A stretch of 20,842 nucleotides of DNA from a virus, in IMG/VR virus record IMGVR_UViG_3300031951_001455, positions 1-20,842 of that record; one strand, written 5' to 3'. The position numbers were made by a program, and so were the translations under genes. Positions 1-4,961 of this stretch are shown here, piece by piece. Under the pieces are notes generated by a model. It was not told the origin of the DNA and ran no database searches. It was given only the letters and a program-made list of their open reading frames with translations. Position 1 is the first letter of the stretch. Every line of letters begins with the position of its first letter.

Positions 1-1
1 G

Positions 2-160
2 TATCGGTCATTGGTTGAACGCAGACAGCGACAACGCTTTGAGCAAACTGGAATTTCTACAGATGGGTACGAATTGAATGGTGGGGCCATCACCGCACTA
101 CGCCAAGCCATTGCAGAGGCAGAGAATATATCAAAGGAAATTTTGAAAATAATAGAGTAA
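2..160 (+). CDS. C-terminal end of an unidentified protein (partial)
   Basis: An open frame enters from the left edge and stops at TAA 158-160, leaving the last 52 residues. The visible part is charged, with an Arg/Gln-rich start (RRQRQRFEQ) and a helical Ala/Glu-rich end (ALRQAIAEAENISKEI). I do not recognise a family. The stop lies 7 bases before tRNA-Tyr, so the gene and the tRNA are probably on one transcript. Coding is inferred from the open frame and the phage-like gene packing only. Confidence 0.6.
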   Translation, partial: YRSLVERRQRQRFEQTGISTDGYELNGGAITALRQAIAEAENISKEILKIIE

Positions 161-167
161 AAAATTT

Positions 168-252
168 GGGTAGCGAGAAGCATTGGTGACTTCAGCAGAC
201 TGTAAATCTGTCGCCTTAGGCATACGGGGTTCGAATCCCTGGCTACCCACCA
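168..252 (+). tRNA. tRNA-Tyr (GTA anticodon)
   Basis: The acceptor arms GGGTAGC (168-174) and GCTACCC (242-248) pair fully, followed by discriminator A and an encoded CCA (250-252). The anticodon loop CTGTAAA sits on a CAGA/TCTG stem, giving anticodon GTA. The 85-base length with a long variable arm is as expected for a class II bacterial tRNA-Tyr. The T arm GGTTCGAATCC is canonical. It is separate from the four-tRNA cluster at 8997-9501. Confidence 0.95.
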
Positions 253-266
253 ATAATAGGTGAATA

Positions 267-584
267 ATGGAACTAGAAGCAAAACACTATGATACGATAA
301 TGGACTGCCTCGATGAGTTTGATTTTGAGCGAGTCCATACCGTAATGAAATACCTCAATTGGACTTGGTCCGATGTAAAGGGAGTGCCAGAAATAACTGA
401 CCTCCGTAAGCATTGTAGGAAGTATCTACAAGAAGTGATTCGTGGTGCATTAGAACGAGAAAAAGAAGGTGGCCAATATATCATGGGCAGCGGTGGGTTT
501 CGCTTTGAATCCAAGGTATATCCAGATGGTTTTCTATGGCTAAGAATGTCCTTTGATATTGCTGATTGGGATAACTCAGAATGA
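267..584 (+). CDS. Conserved phage hypothetical protein, 105 aa
   Basis: The start is ATG 267, 14 bases after the tRNA CCA, with AGG at 258-260 as a weak ribosome site. The protein is soluble and acidic. It has a helical N-terminus (FDFERVHTVMKYLNWTW, then a GVPEITDLRK turn) and a C-terminal beta-like segment (GGFRFESKVYPDGFLWLRMSF) ending in DWD. This layout reminds me of a widespread uncharacterised phage family, but I have no name or function for it. The stop overlaps the next start (ATGA at 581-584), which suggests translational coupling. Confidence 0.75.
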   Translation: MELEAKHYDTIMDCLDEFDFERVHTVMKYLNWTWSDVKGVPEITDLRKHCRKYLQEVIRGALEREKEGGQYIMGSGGFRFESKVYPDGFLWLRMSFDIADWDNSE

Positions 585-727
585 TAGTCTGTATATGCCG
601 CCAGATAGATGACCAAGACTATACCAAAGAAGAATTAAAAGAGATTATAATGGCTGATAATTTCCAATGTGGCCAATGCCAATTATATTATGAATTAGGG
701 CTAGACCAAGACAATGGACAAGAATAA
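581..727 (+). CDS. Mini-protein with Bfd-like [2Fe-2S] cysteine pattern, 48 aa
   Basis: ATG 581 overlaps the upstream stop in ATGA. The protein begins MIVCICRQIDDQDYTKEEL and has a second cysteine pair in QCGQC. The cysteines fall at residues 4, 6, 30 and 33, a C-x-C...C-x-x-C pattern. Bacterioferritin-associated ferredoxin (Bfd) also starts with VCLC and ends its cluster site with CGKC, but its central gap is about 31 residues against 23 here. By analogy the protein could bind a [2Fe-2S] cluster or zinc. Role is inferred; a plain zinc-binding peptide is the main alternative. Confidence 0.65.
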   Translation: MIVCICRQIDDQDYTKEELKEIIMADNFQCGQCQLYYELGLDQDNGQE

Positions 728-767
728 GTAGGTAGTAACCAGATTGTAGTAATCCACCTGAAATCCG

Positions 768-1073
768 ATGCCTGGCGTATATAAAGAAAAAAACTGTAAA
801 TTCTGTAATAAACTCTATCGTAAGAGAGGGTTATACTGTAGCCAATCGTGTGCCTCATATGACCGAGAACCAACCGATGCTCAGCGAAAGAATATGCGAA
901 AGGTTGCGATAGAGTATAATCAAACACCTGAAGCCATCGCTAAACAAAAACAAATCAATACACCGCTCGCCTCTCTGACCGCTGATGATTACGCAATAGA
1001 GATTCCAGATATAAAGACCTTAGATGATTTTACCGATTATATTGACGGTTATAATAAGGCAGAGGATTGGTAA
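768..1073 (+). CDS. Small zinc-ribbon phage protein, 101 aa
   Basis: ATG 768 is the only ATG near the frame start because an in-frame TGA lies at 759-761; no clear Shine-Dalgarno is visible. Residues 10-28 hold CKFCNKLY...YCSQSC, a C-x2-C-x10-C-x3-C treble-clef/zinc-ribbon pattern seen in many phage proteins. The rest is acidic and helical, ending in a LDDFTDYIDGYNKAEDW tail. A DNA-, RNA- or protein-binding role is possible but not shown. The stop overlaps the first copy of a 21-bp direct repeat. Confidence 0.7.
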   Translation: MPGVYKEKNCKFCNKLYRKRGLYCSQSCASYDREPTDAQRKNMRKVAIEYNQTPEAIAKQKQINTPLASLTADDYAIEIPDIKTLDDFTDYIDGYNKAEDW

Positions 1074-1141
1074 TGTCCCGATCAGTAAATTTTCAGTATA
1101 ATTCGAAGATTTAATGATAAAATGTCCCGATCAGTAAATTT
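1072..1141 (+). repeat. Two identical 21-bp direct repeats, 49 bp apart
   Basis: The copies are 1072-1092 and 1121-1141. They are identical over 21 bases with the core TGTCCCGATCAGTAAATT. The first overlaps the stop codon of the zinc-ribbon gene. A TATAAT (1097-1102) follows copy 1 by four bases and a TATAAG (1143-1148) follows copy 2 by one base, so each copy occupies a -35-like position. This may be a tandem pair of factor-dependent promoters or a duplicated binding site. Confidence 0.75.
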
Positions 1142-1147
1142 CTATAA

Positions 1148-1220
1148 GTTAGTAACCACTCACATACTGTTGTTCCTATACAACACACCCCCTTGACAAT
1201 CCCTCCAACCATGTTATACT
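1148..1220 (+). promoter_or_regulatory. Promoter A with two upstream dyads
   Basis: Dyad 1 is GTTAGT-AACC-ACTCAC (1148-1163). Dyad 2 is TGTTGT-N6-ACAACA (1168-1185). Seven bases (CACCCCC) then lead to the -35 TTGACA (1193-1198), a 16-base spacer and the -10 TATACT (1215-1220). Transcription would start near 1227 and drive the acidic 66-aa protein and the GIY-YIG gene. The dyads lack a following U-run, so they look like protein-binding sites and not a terminator. The same module recurs at 4311 and 20472, and near 1766. Confidence 0.8.
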
Positions 1221-1245
1221 CCCACCATTGAATAACGGAGATATT

Positions 1246-1446
1246 ATGCCTAGATTTTCTGATGACCTAAATGACAACCTGCGTGATTTTGCCGAAGATG
1301 CTGAAGCCATGGGTTTCGATGAGCTTGTGAAGCAGATTGAGGATGATGAGGATGACGATATGATGTTAGCACTAGGCCCTCGAGCTTTTGGTCCTGATGC
1401 TGGTGACGATGATTGTGATGGTCTATTCTATTGGGATTTGAAGTAA
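1246..1446 (+). CDS. Very acidic small protein, 66 aa
   Basis: ATG 1246 is chosen over an in-frame TTG at 1228 because GGAG (1237-1240) lies five bases upstream and the TTG lies at the expected transcript start. The sequence (MPRFSDDLNDNLRDF...) is rich in Asp/Glu, with runs such as EDDEDDD and GDDDCDG, and has no transmembrane segment. Acidic phage proteins of this size include DNA mimics and host-enzyme inhibitors, but nothing here proves that role. It is the first gene after a strong promoter, which fits an early host-takeover gene. Its stop overlaps the next start (TAATG). Confidence 0.75.
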   Translation: MPRFSDDLNDNLRDFAEDAEAMGFDELVKQIEDDEDDDMMLALGPRAFGPDAGDDDCDGLFYWDLK

Positions 1447-1745
1447 TGCGAAAGAAGCGTAATGACCGAAATTATGTCCTATACCGTGTGACAGCGGATG
1501 GGCAAGAGTATATCGGTTTGACCGTGGCAATTGGCCGTGCTTTTCTCCGCTCGGTAAAGGTACGGTTACAGAAGCACTCGAGTCGTGCTAAATGTGAGAA
1601 TAAAGCCTGGGCCTTTTGTGAGGCGCTCCGGGTTGCTGAGAGCGTAGAGTATGAGGTATTAGAGGTTGTGCGTGGTCGTAAGGCAGCCTACCAATTAGAG
1701 CGTGATTATATTCGCCAGTATAACCCTGAATTAAATACTTTTTAA
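1446..1745 (+). CDS. GIY-YIG nuclease superfamily protein, 99 aa
   Basis: ATG 1446 overlaps the upstream TAA in TAATG, so it is preferred over the upstream TTG. Residues 9-25 read NYVLYRVTADGQEYIGL, matching the two GIY...YIG strands (VLY and YIG). Downstream Arg and His residues (RSVKVRLQKH) and the closing LERDYIRQYNPELN, with its Glu, fit the catalytic core of GIY-YIG endonucleases. The 99-aa length is a bare catalytic domain without an obvious DNA-recognition module. Free-standing phage members (Seg-like) are often homing enzymes; repair or defence roles are alternatives. Confidence 0.8.
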   Translation: MRKKRNDRNYVLYRVTADGQEYIGLTVAIGRAFLRSVKVRLQKHSSRAKCENKAWAFCEALRVAESVEYEVLEVVRGRKAAYQLERDYIRQYNPELNTF

Positions 1746-1765
1746 ACTGGATATACTGGAAGTAA

Positions 1766-1851
1766 GTGAGTGCATACTAACCAAATAGCTGTTGTATCGG
1801 CGCAACAACCCACCAAATAATGCTTGCTTTCCTGGCCGACCGTGTTAATAT
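1766..1851 (+). promoter_or_regulatory. Promoter B with two upstream dyads
   Basis: This lies in the 136-base gap between the GIY-YIG gene and the next gene. Dyad 1 is GTGAGT-GCAT-ACTAAC (1766-1781). Dyad 2 is TGTTGT-ATCGGC-GCAACA (1790-1807). A weaker -35 TTGCTT (1824-1829) and -10 TAATAT (1846-1851) follow with a 16-base spacer. The gap between dyad 2 and the -35 is 16 bases against 7 in promoters A and C, close to one extra helical turn. A short GATT repeat (1861-1872) precedes the ribosome site. Confidence 0.65.
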
Positions 1852-1881
1852 GGTACCGTTGATTGATTGATTGGAGAATAT

Positions 1882-2154
1882 ATGAGAGATAATGCTGATT
1901 TGATTCCTGTAAGCCCCGCTGTGATCCTGCGAATTTCACCAGAGCGTGCCATGAATATCGCCGCCGCTAATGTTCGCAACCCTGATTCCATCGGCTCGCT
2001 AATTGCATCCTCTACTAAAAGAATTCAAAAGCTAACCGATGAAATTGAACGGTTAGAAGCCATGCTTTGTGTATATGACCTAGAACCAAAAAAAGTAAAG
2101 GTTTCAAAGCGTGTCGCAAAAGTCCCGAAGTATGCTCGTGGAGTGACCAAGTGA
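1882..2154 (+). CDS. Hypothetical phage protein, 90 aa
   Basis: ATG 1882 is chosen over TTG 1867 because GGAG (1873-1876) is five bases upstream. The N-terminal half (residues 1-40) is mixed, a helical central part (KRIQKLTDEIERLEAML) could form a short coiled coil, and the C-terminus is very basic (KKVKVSKRVAKVPKYARGVTK), which could bind nucleic acid. I recognise no family. It is the first gene of promoter B, and its stop overlaps the GTG of a tiny membrane peptide. Confidence 0.7.
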   Translation: MRDNADLIPVSPAVILRISPERAMNIAAANVRNPDSIGSLIASSTKRIQKLTDEIERLEAMLCVYDLEPKKVKVSKRVAKVPKYARGVTK

Positions 2155-2231
2155 TTATCTTAGAATTCGCTACGCTGTTCCTTGGCTGCACCGCTATTGT
2201 CCTTATAATGAAACCTTGGAGTTTAAATTGA
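2151..2231 (+). CDS. Tiny membrane peptide, 26 aa
   Basis: GTG 2151 overlaps the upstream stop in GTGA. The peptide is almost wholly hydrophobic (ILEFATLFLGCTAIVLIM) with a short basic tail (KPWSLN), consistent with one inner-membrane span. Its stop in turn overlaps the TTG start of the next gene. Chained overlaps on both sides and the hydrophobic composition support it; short length makes the call tentative. Confidence 0.45.
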   Translation: MIILEFATLFLGCTAIVLIMKPWSLN

Positions 2232-2473
2232 GAACCAAAGTAATTATTGAAGGGTTGAATAATACCCAAAAGTTCCGTGCCATAATTAATGAAATTATGG
2301 TCGGTGATTGCCAAGTGAAAGACCTGATGAGCAGTCGCTTTCCCCACCAAGCGCAAAGGGCCGCAGTATGGGAAGCGCTTGTGGAAATTGCCATGCGAAA
2401 ACGCCATGGAGTGAAGATGATTGGTTTTGCTGGTGTTCGCCAAGGTTTTAATGTTCAAGTTGATTTAGTTTAA
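2228..2473 (+). CDS. Hypothetical phage protein, 81 aa, TTG start
   Basis: TTG 2228 is preferred because GGAG (2218-2221) is six bases upstream and the TTGA overlaps the previous stop. A longer TTG start at 2216 would sit on the ribosome site itself. The protein is a compact alpha/beta type: RTKVIIEGLNNTQKFRAIIN, a helical middle (RAAVWEALVEIAMRKRHG) and a closing strand (GFNVQVDLV). No known motif is visible. It is followed within 10 bases by another small gene with a good AGGAG. Confidence 0.65.
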   Translation: MRTKVIIEGLNNTQKFRAIINEIMVGDCQVKDLMSSRFPHQAQRAAVWEALVEIAMRKRHGVKMIGFAGVRQGFNVQVDLV

Positions 2474-2483
2474 GGAGTATAAT

Positions 2484-2630
2484 ATGGGTATGTTTAAAAG
2501 CCTAGTGATTGAAATATGTGAATTATATAAACAGGGACTGGATGCACCCACCATCGCATCCATTCTGAATATGCCAGTCCATGAAGTGGGCTATGTGATT
2601 GATGAATATGCTGAGGAGTTCTGCGAATGA
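2484..2630 (+). CDS. Helix-turn-helix-like mini-protein, 48 aa
   Basis: ATG 2484 has AGGAG at 2473-2477. The sequence (MGMFKSLVIEICELYKQGLD, then APTIASILNMPVHEVGYVID) has the spacing of a helix-turn-helix: a helix up to the Gly, 'APTIASILNMP' as helix 2 and turn, and 'VHEVGYVIDEY' as the recognition helix. Sigma region 4-like and small phage regulators share this shape. It could be one of the proteins that read the repeated promoter dyads, but that is inference. Its stop overlaps the next start (ATGA). Confidence 0.65.
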   Translation: MGMFKSLVIEICELYKQGLDAPTIASILNMPVHEVGYVIDEYAEEFCE

Positions 2631-2935
2631 TGCTAGTGATTGAAACCCAACGCTACGAAAATTATGGCACCGAAACCGACCCGTATTGGAAGGCCAAGGG
2701 TGGATCGTCATATAAGATCCTAGGCGTACCAACCAATGCTGACCAGAATGAGGTGGTTAGCATGGTGCGTGGAGAGATTGAAACCAACAATGCTTTCCTG
2801 CAAGAAACCATTATTGGTTATGGTATGGAGGCGGACGATTACCTGTCCGACTTTGAACGCTCGCAGCTAGAATATGATGGCGACATAGAATTCCCTGAGC
2901 CCTTTATATTGTATAGTGACTTATGTATGGCGTAA
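2627..2935 (+). CDS. Conserved phage hypothetical protein, 102 aa
   Basis: ATG 2627 overlaps the upstream TGA. The protein starts MMLVIETQRYENYGTETDPY, continues WKAKGGSSYKILGV, and ends in an acidic helical region. The N-terminal strand with aromatic residues and the WKAKGG turn resemble an uncharacterised phage family I have seen as hypothetical proteins. No catalytic motif or membrane segment is visible. It is the last gene before a 137-base gap without a convincing gene. Confidence 0.7.
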   Translation: MMLVIETQRYENYGTETDPYWKAKGGSSYKILGVPTNADQNEVVSMVRGEIETNNAFLQETIIGYGMEADDYLSDFERSQLEYDGDIEFPEPFILYSDLCMA

Positions 2936-3009
2936 AACAGCGTGGATACAGTTGGAAGGAGTCCTCTACAGCAGGTCTACTTTTGTTCTAGATTCCTTCA
3001 ATCGCTGTT
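2936..3009 (+). ncRNA. Possible structured RNA or decayed tRNA in a non-coding gap
   Basis: The stretch begins at the stop of the upstream gene. AACAGCG (2936-2942) pairs with CGCTGTT (3003-3009), closing a 74-base element. Inside it GAAGGA (2955-2960) pairs with TCCTTC (2994-2999), and TCTA (2965-2968) with TAGA (2989-2992), so three nested helices stack into a long imperfect hairpin. The 7-bp closing stem, 74-base length and a GTTCTAGATTCC segment resemble a tRNA, but no anticodon or T stem forms. Chance pairing is possible. Confidence 0.35.
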
Positions 3010-3072
3010 CTTTACCAGTTATTTTCGCTTTTCCATACCAGAGCTTACACAAATTTTTTTTCGGAGGAAATT

Positions 3073-3159
3073 TTGCTTGGATTCGTTTTTGGGTTTATAA
3101 CGGGCACTCTGTTTGCCCTTACTACTATTTTCGTTGGCATTTTGTCGTTTATCTCATAG
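3073..3159 (+). CDS. Tiny membrane peptide, 28 aa, TTG start
   Basis: A strong CGGAGGA (3062-3068) precedes TTG 3073. The peptide is a single hydrophobic span: LGFVFGFITGTLFALTTIF, then VGILSFIS. The strong ribosome site, hydrophobic composition and tight spacing (10 bases) to the next membrane peptide support a real gene. No family is recognised. Small phage membrane peptides can be lysis or exclusion factors, but no evidence chooses between roles. Confidence 0.5.
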   Translation: MLGFVFGFITGTLFALTTIFVGILSFIS

Positions 3160-3169
3160 GATACTTACC

Positions 3170-3298
3170 ATGGAATTTTTTATGTTATTACTGATTGCCT
3201 CTCTATTCACCATATATCTGATAGGCTTAACTGTGACCCTCTGCTTCCGTCGCTGGGGTATACATGATTATATGCACTACACTAAGGAAGAACAATGA
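3170..3298 (+). CDS. Single-span membrane protein, 42 aa
   Basis: ATG 3170 is chosen over an upstream frame start at 3113, which would overlap the preceding peptide. AGG at 3158-3160 is nine bases upstream. Residues 2-24 (EFFMLLLIASLFTIYLIGLT...) form one membrane span, and the tail CFRRWGIHDYMHYTKEEQ is charged and probably cytoplasmic by the positive-inside rule. Its stop overlaps the next start (ATGA). Function unknown. Confidence 0.6.
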   Translation: MEFFMLLLIASLFTIYLIGLTVTLCFRRWGIHDYMHYTKEEQ

Positions 3299-3471
3299 AT
3301 ACAGTAAATGAAAGAAAACTAGCACTCTCAAAGGCCATGAGAGTATTTGAGAAGGAATCGAATCTATTAAATATCCTCTATACCTATTCAGAGTGTATTA
3401 AAGAATTGGCCTCAGATAGACCAGATGATTTTTTTAAGGTAATGAATATGTTACAGAAGGAAACGGTATGA
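3295..3471 (+). CDS. Hypothetical helical protein, 58 aa
   Basis: ATG 3295 overlaps the previous stop, with AAGGAAG (3284-3290) as ribosome site. The protein (MNTVNERKLALSKAMRVFEK...) is predicted mostly helical and soluble, with one Cys and an acidic-basic C-terminal stretch (DRPDDFFKVMNMLQKETV). No family recognised. The stop overlaps the ATG of the next gene, again in ATGA, so it sits in a coupled series. Confidence 0.6.
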   Translation: MNTVNERKLALSKAMRVFEKESNLLNILYTYSECIKELASDRPDDFFKVMNMLQKETV

Positions 3472-4019
3472 GTGATGAGAAACCTTGGGTCAAGTCTTAT
3501 TGCGGGGGTAAACCTAACTACTGCACCCCTGAAGTCACCCATGAAGTCACCCATGAAGTCACAGGGGAAGCCTTCGTCTTAGACCGTGGTTGCTGGGAGC
3601 GTGGCTGTGTTGCCTACGATGAGCGAGATGGTGATGGCGTAACCATATCAGCAACACTTGTCAAAGGAGAAAATGTGAAGGTTGTAATTAATCGTGACTT
3701 TGGTGGGTTTGGTCTAAGTGATGAAGCAATAAGAATGTACCTCACTCGAACAAATCAGGTATGGGAAGAAGAAGTTCGGCAGCCCTCTGGTATGACTTTG
3801 TTTTGGTTAGATAAGGCCAATGATAAGTTATTTTGGGATGGAGATATAAACAGAAGCGATCCGATATTGGTGGAAATCGTGGAGACCTTGAAACCGAAAA
3901 AGGCGAGTGGGCAGTATGCGTCTTTGAAAGTTGTTGAAATTCCTGGTGATGTGGTTTGGGAAATTAAGGAGTATGATGGTATGGAACATATTGCGGAGGT
4001 ACATAGAACATGGTACTAG
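3468..4019 (+). CDS. Hypothetical protein with EVTH tandem repeat, 183 aa
   Basis: ATG 3468 overlaps the upstream stop. Residues 22-34 are EVTHEVTHEVTGE, encoded by a 12-base tandem repeat. Before and after it lie Cys and Trp residues (YCGGKPNYC, GCWERGCVAYDERDGDG). The middle has alternating strands (VTISATLVKGENVKVVINRDF) and the C-terminus ends WEIKEYDGMEHIAEVHRTWY. No catalytic motif or signal peptide is apparent and I do not recognise a family. The last ten bases overlap the next membrane peptide. Confidence 0.7.
   Translation: MSDEKPWVKSYCGGKPNYCTPEVTHEVTHEVTGEAFVLDRGCWERGCVAYDERDGDGVTISATLVKGENVKVVINRDFGGFGLSDEAIRMYLTRTNQVWEEEVRQPSGMTLFWLDKANDKLFWDGDINRSDPILVEIVETLKPKKASGQYASLKVVEIPGDVVWEIKEYDGMEHIAEVHRTWY
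3531..3566 (+). repeat. 12-bp tandem repeat inside a gene
   Basis: GAAGTCACCCAT occurs at 3531-3542 and 3543-3554, and a partial third copy (GAAGTCACAGGG) at 3555-3566. It encodes EVTH-EVTH-EVTG and keeps the frame. Slippage could change the copy number without breaking the protein. Confidence 0.85.
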
Positions 4020-4138
4020 GTTATGCTCTTGTGGCCTTTTTGGCGGCTGTAAGTTTAATGACAGGAACAGTAGAGCCAATGATATTAGCACTTGTTGGTG
4101 CGTTTCTACTGATATTGATTGAATGGGCGAAAAAATGA
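4010..4138 (+). CDS. Membrane peptide, 42 aa
   Basis: ATG 4010 overlaps the upstream gene by ten bases, with GGAGG (3995-3999) eleven bases upstream. The sequence (MVLGYALVAFLAAVSLMTGT, then VEPMILALVGAFLLILIEW) forms two short hydrophobic segments split by a TGTVEP turn, with AKK at the end. It could be a helical hairpin in the inner membrane. The stop overlaps ATG 4135 in ATGA. No family known. Confidence 0.6.
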   Translation: MVLGYALVAFLAAVSLMTGTVEPMILALVGAFLLILIEWAKK

Positions 4139-4314
4139 CAAGTGATTTAATTCAAACTCGGCGGCAGTATCGTGCGGTCTATACGAACTGGCCATCCGAA
4201 TTAATTGTAGCGCACCTGATTGTCCTTGATTGCAAGGTCGAGGAAATGAAATCGGATGATATGATTGAGGCAAGGCGCCTGATGGATGAAAAAATGCCTG
4301 CCTGGAAGAGGTAA
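4135..4314 (+). CDS. Hypothetical helical protein, 59 aa
   Basis: ATG 4135 is preferred because it forms the usual ATGA overlap; an in-frame ATG at 4123 would give four more residues and neither has a clear ribosome site. The protein (MTSDLIQTRRQYRAVYTNWP...) is soluble and helical with a basic N-terminal part and a C-terminal DEKMPAWKR. No family recognised. The stop codon lies inside the first dyad of promoter C, so the operon ends exactly where the next regulatory module begins. Confidence 0.6.
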   Translation: MTSDLIQTRRQYRAVYTNWPSELIVAHLIVLDCKVEEMKSDDMIEARRLMDEKMPAWKR

Positions 4315-4384
4315 GTGACCACTTACTTACTGTTGTATGGAAACAACACACCCCCTTGACATTTCTGCCTTGTTGGTGTATAAT
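4311..4384 (+). promoter_or_regulatory. Promoter C: two dyads plus perfect sigma70 consensus
   Basis: Dyad 1 is the perfect palindrome arm pair GTAAGT-GACC-ACTTAC (4311-4326). Dyad 2 is TGTTGT-ATGGAA-ACAACA (4331-4348). CACCCCC then joins to TTGACA (4356-4361), a 17-base spacer and TATAAT (4379-4384), the full sigma70 consensus. The dyad-to-dyad and dyad-to-promoter spacing is identical to promoter A. It drives the lipoprotein gene at 4418. A perfect promoter with upstream dyads suggests either early expression or control by a bound regulator. Confidence 0.85.
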
Positions 4385-4417
4385 GGTTATATTAATTAAT
4401 TGAGAAAGGTTTATATT

Positions 4418-4960
4418 ATGTTTAAAAAATTGTTTATTATCTCCTCTGTTGTAATGTTGTCTGCTTGTAGTTCCGTACCGTTGCAAAAAACGGAAGATGC
4501 ACCTACGATTAAAACCGAATTTCTCGGTGGTTCAATTAAGGTGTCTTATGATAAATCGACCGGCGAAGTAAAGCTTCTTGAATCGATGGCAACGGCAAAG
4601 CTTGTTAGCACTCTGCCAAATGCCGTTGATGAATCGTTTATCGTGGCTACTTTGAGAGCACGGAAGCAAATCGTTGAGTTTATGAAAACGGAAATCGAGT
4701 CTGAGAAATTCAGCGAAGCCATCTTTGATACCTTGCAAAAGTCCGAAGTTGCAAACAAAGACAAAAGCTCTGAAGTGAATCACAACATTTCCCAGGCTGT
4801 CAGGCAGAGTATTCGCCAGAAATCAAATGGCATTCTGAAAGGCACCTATGTTTCAGAAAAAGTTTACGATGATTCGACCAAAACGGTTCGTGTGATTGTT
4901 CGGTCAAGTGACCAAGATGTTGAGGTTGCAAAGCGTGTTTCTCGTATGATGGGTAACTAA
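4418..4960 (+). CDS. Phage-encoded lipoprotein, possibly LPP20-like, 180 aa
   Basis: ATG 4418 is chosen over TTG 4400 because it begins the signal peptide and follows GAAAGG. MFKKLFIISSVVMLSAC is a type II signal peptide with lipobox LSAC (Cys17), so the mature protein should be lipid-anchored at the envelope. The mature part has a beta-like start, a long helix with ARKQIVEFMKTEIESEKF, and a C-terminal GILKGTYVSEKVYDDSTKTV strand pair ending in DVEVAKRVSRMMGN. That layout resembles LPP20/FlgO-type domains, with modest confidence. The next exported gene starts one base after its stop, so the two are probably partners. Confidence 0.8.
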   Translation: MFKKLFIISSVVMLSACSSVPLQKTEDAPTIKTEFLGGSIKVSYDKSTGEVKLLESMATAKLVSTLPNAVDESFIVATLRARKQIVEFMKTEIESEKFSEAIFDTLQKSEVANKDKSSEVNHNISQAVRQSIRQKSNGILKGTYVSEKVYDDSTKTVRVIVRSSDQDVEVAKRVSRMMGN

Positions 4961-4961
4961 T

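Noticed and set aside
1168-1185. Dyad TGTTGT-N6-ACAACA read as a rho-independent terminator
   Set aside because: The stem is short, not GC-rich and has no U-run on either strand, and the same dyad sits at a fixed place upstream of -35 boxes in several copies.
1859-1873. GATT tandem microrepeat before the 1882 gene
   Set aside because: Too short to call a functional repeat; it may only space the ribosome site.
2015-2458. 147-residue minus-strand frame
   Set aside because: It is antisense to three plus-strand genes with overlaps and ribosome sites, and has no phage-like composition.
2916-3194. 92-residue open frame over the gap after 2935
   Set aside because: It crosses the nested helices, lacks a ribosome site and overlaps two better supported membrane peptides.
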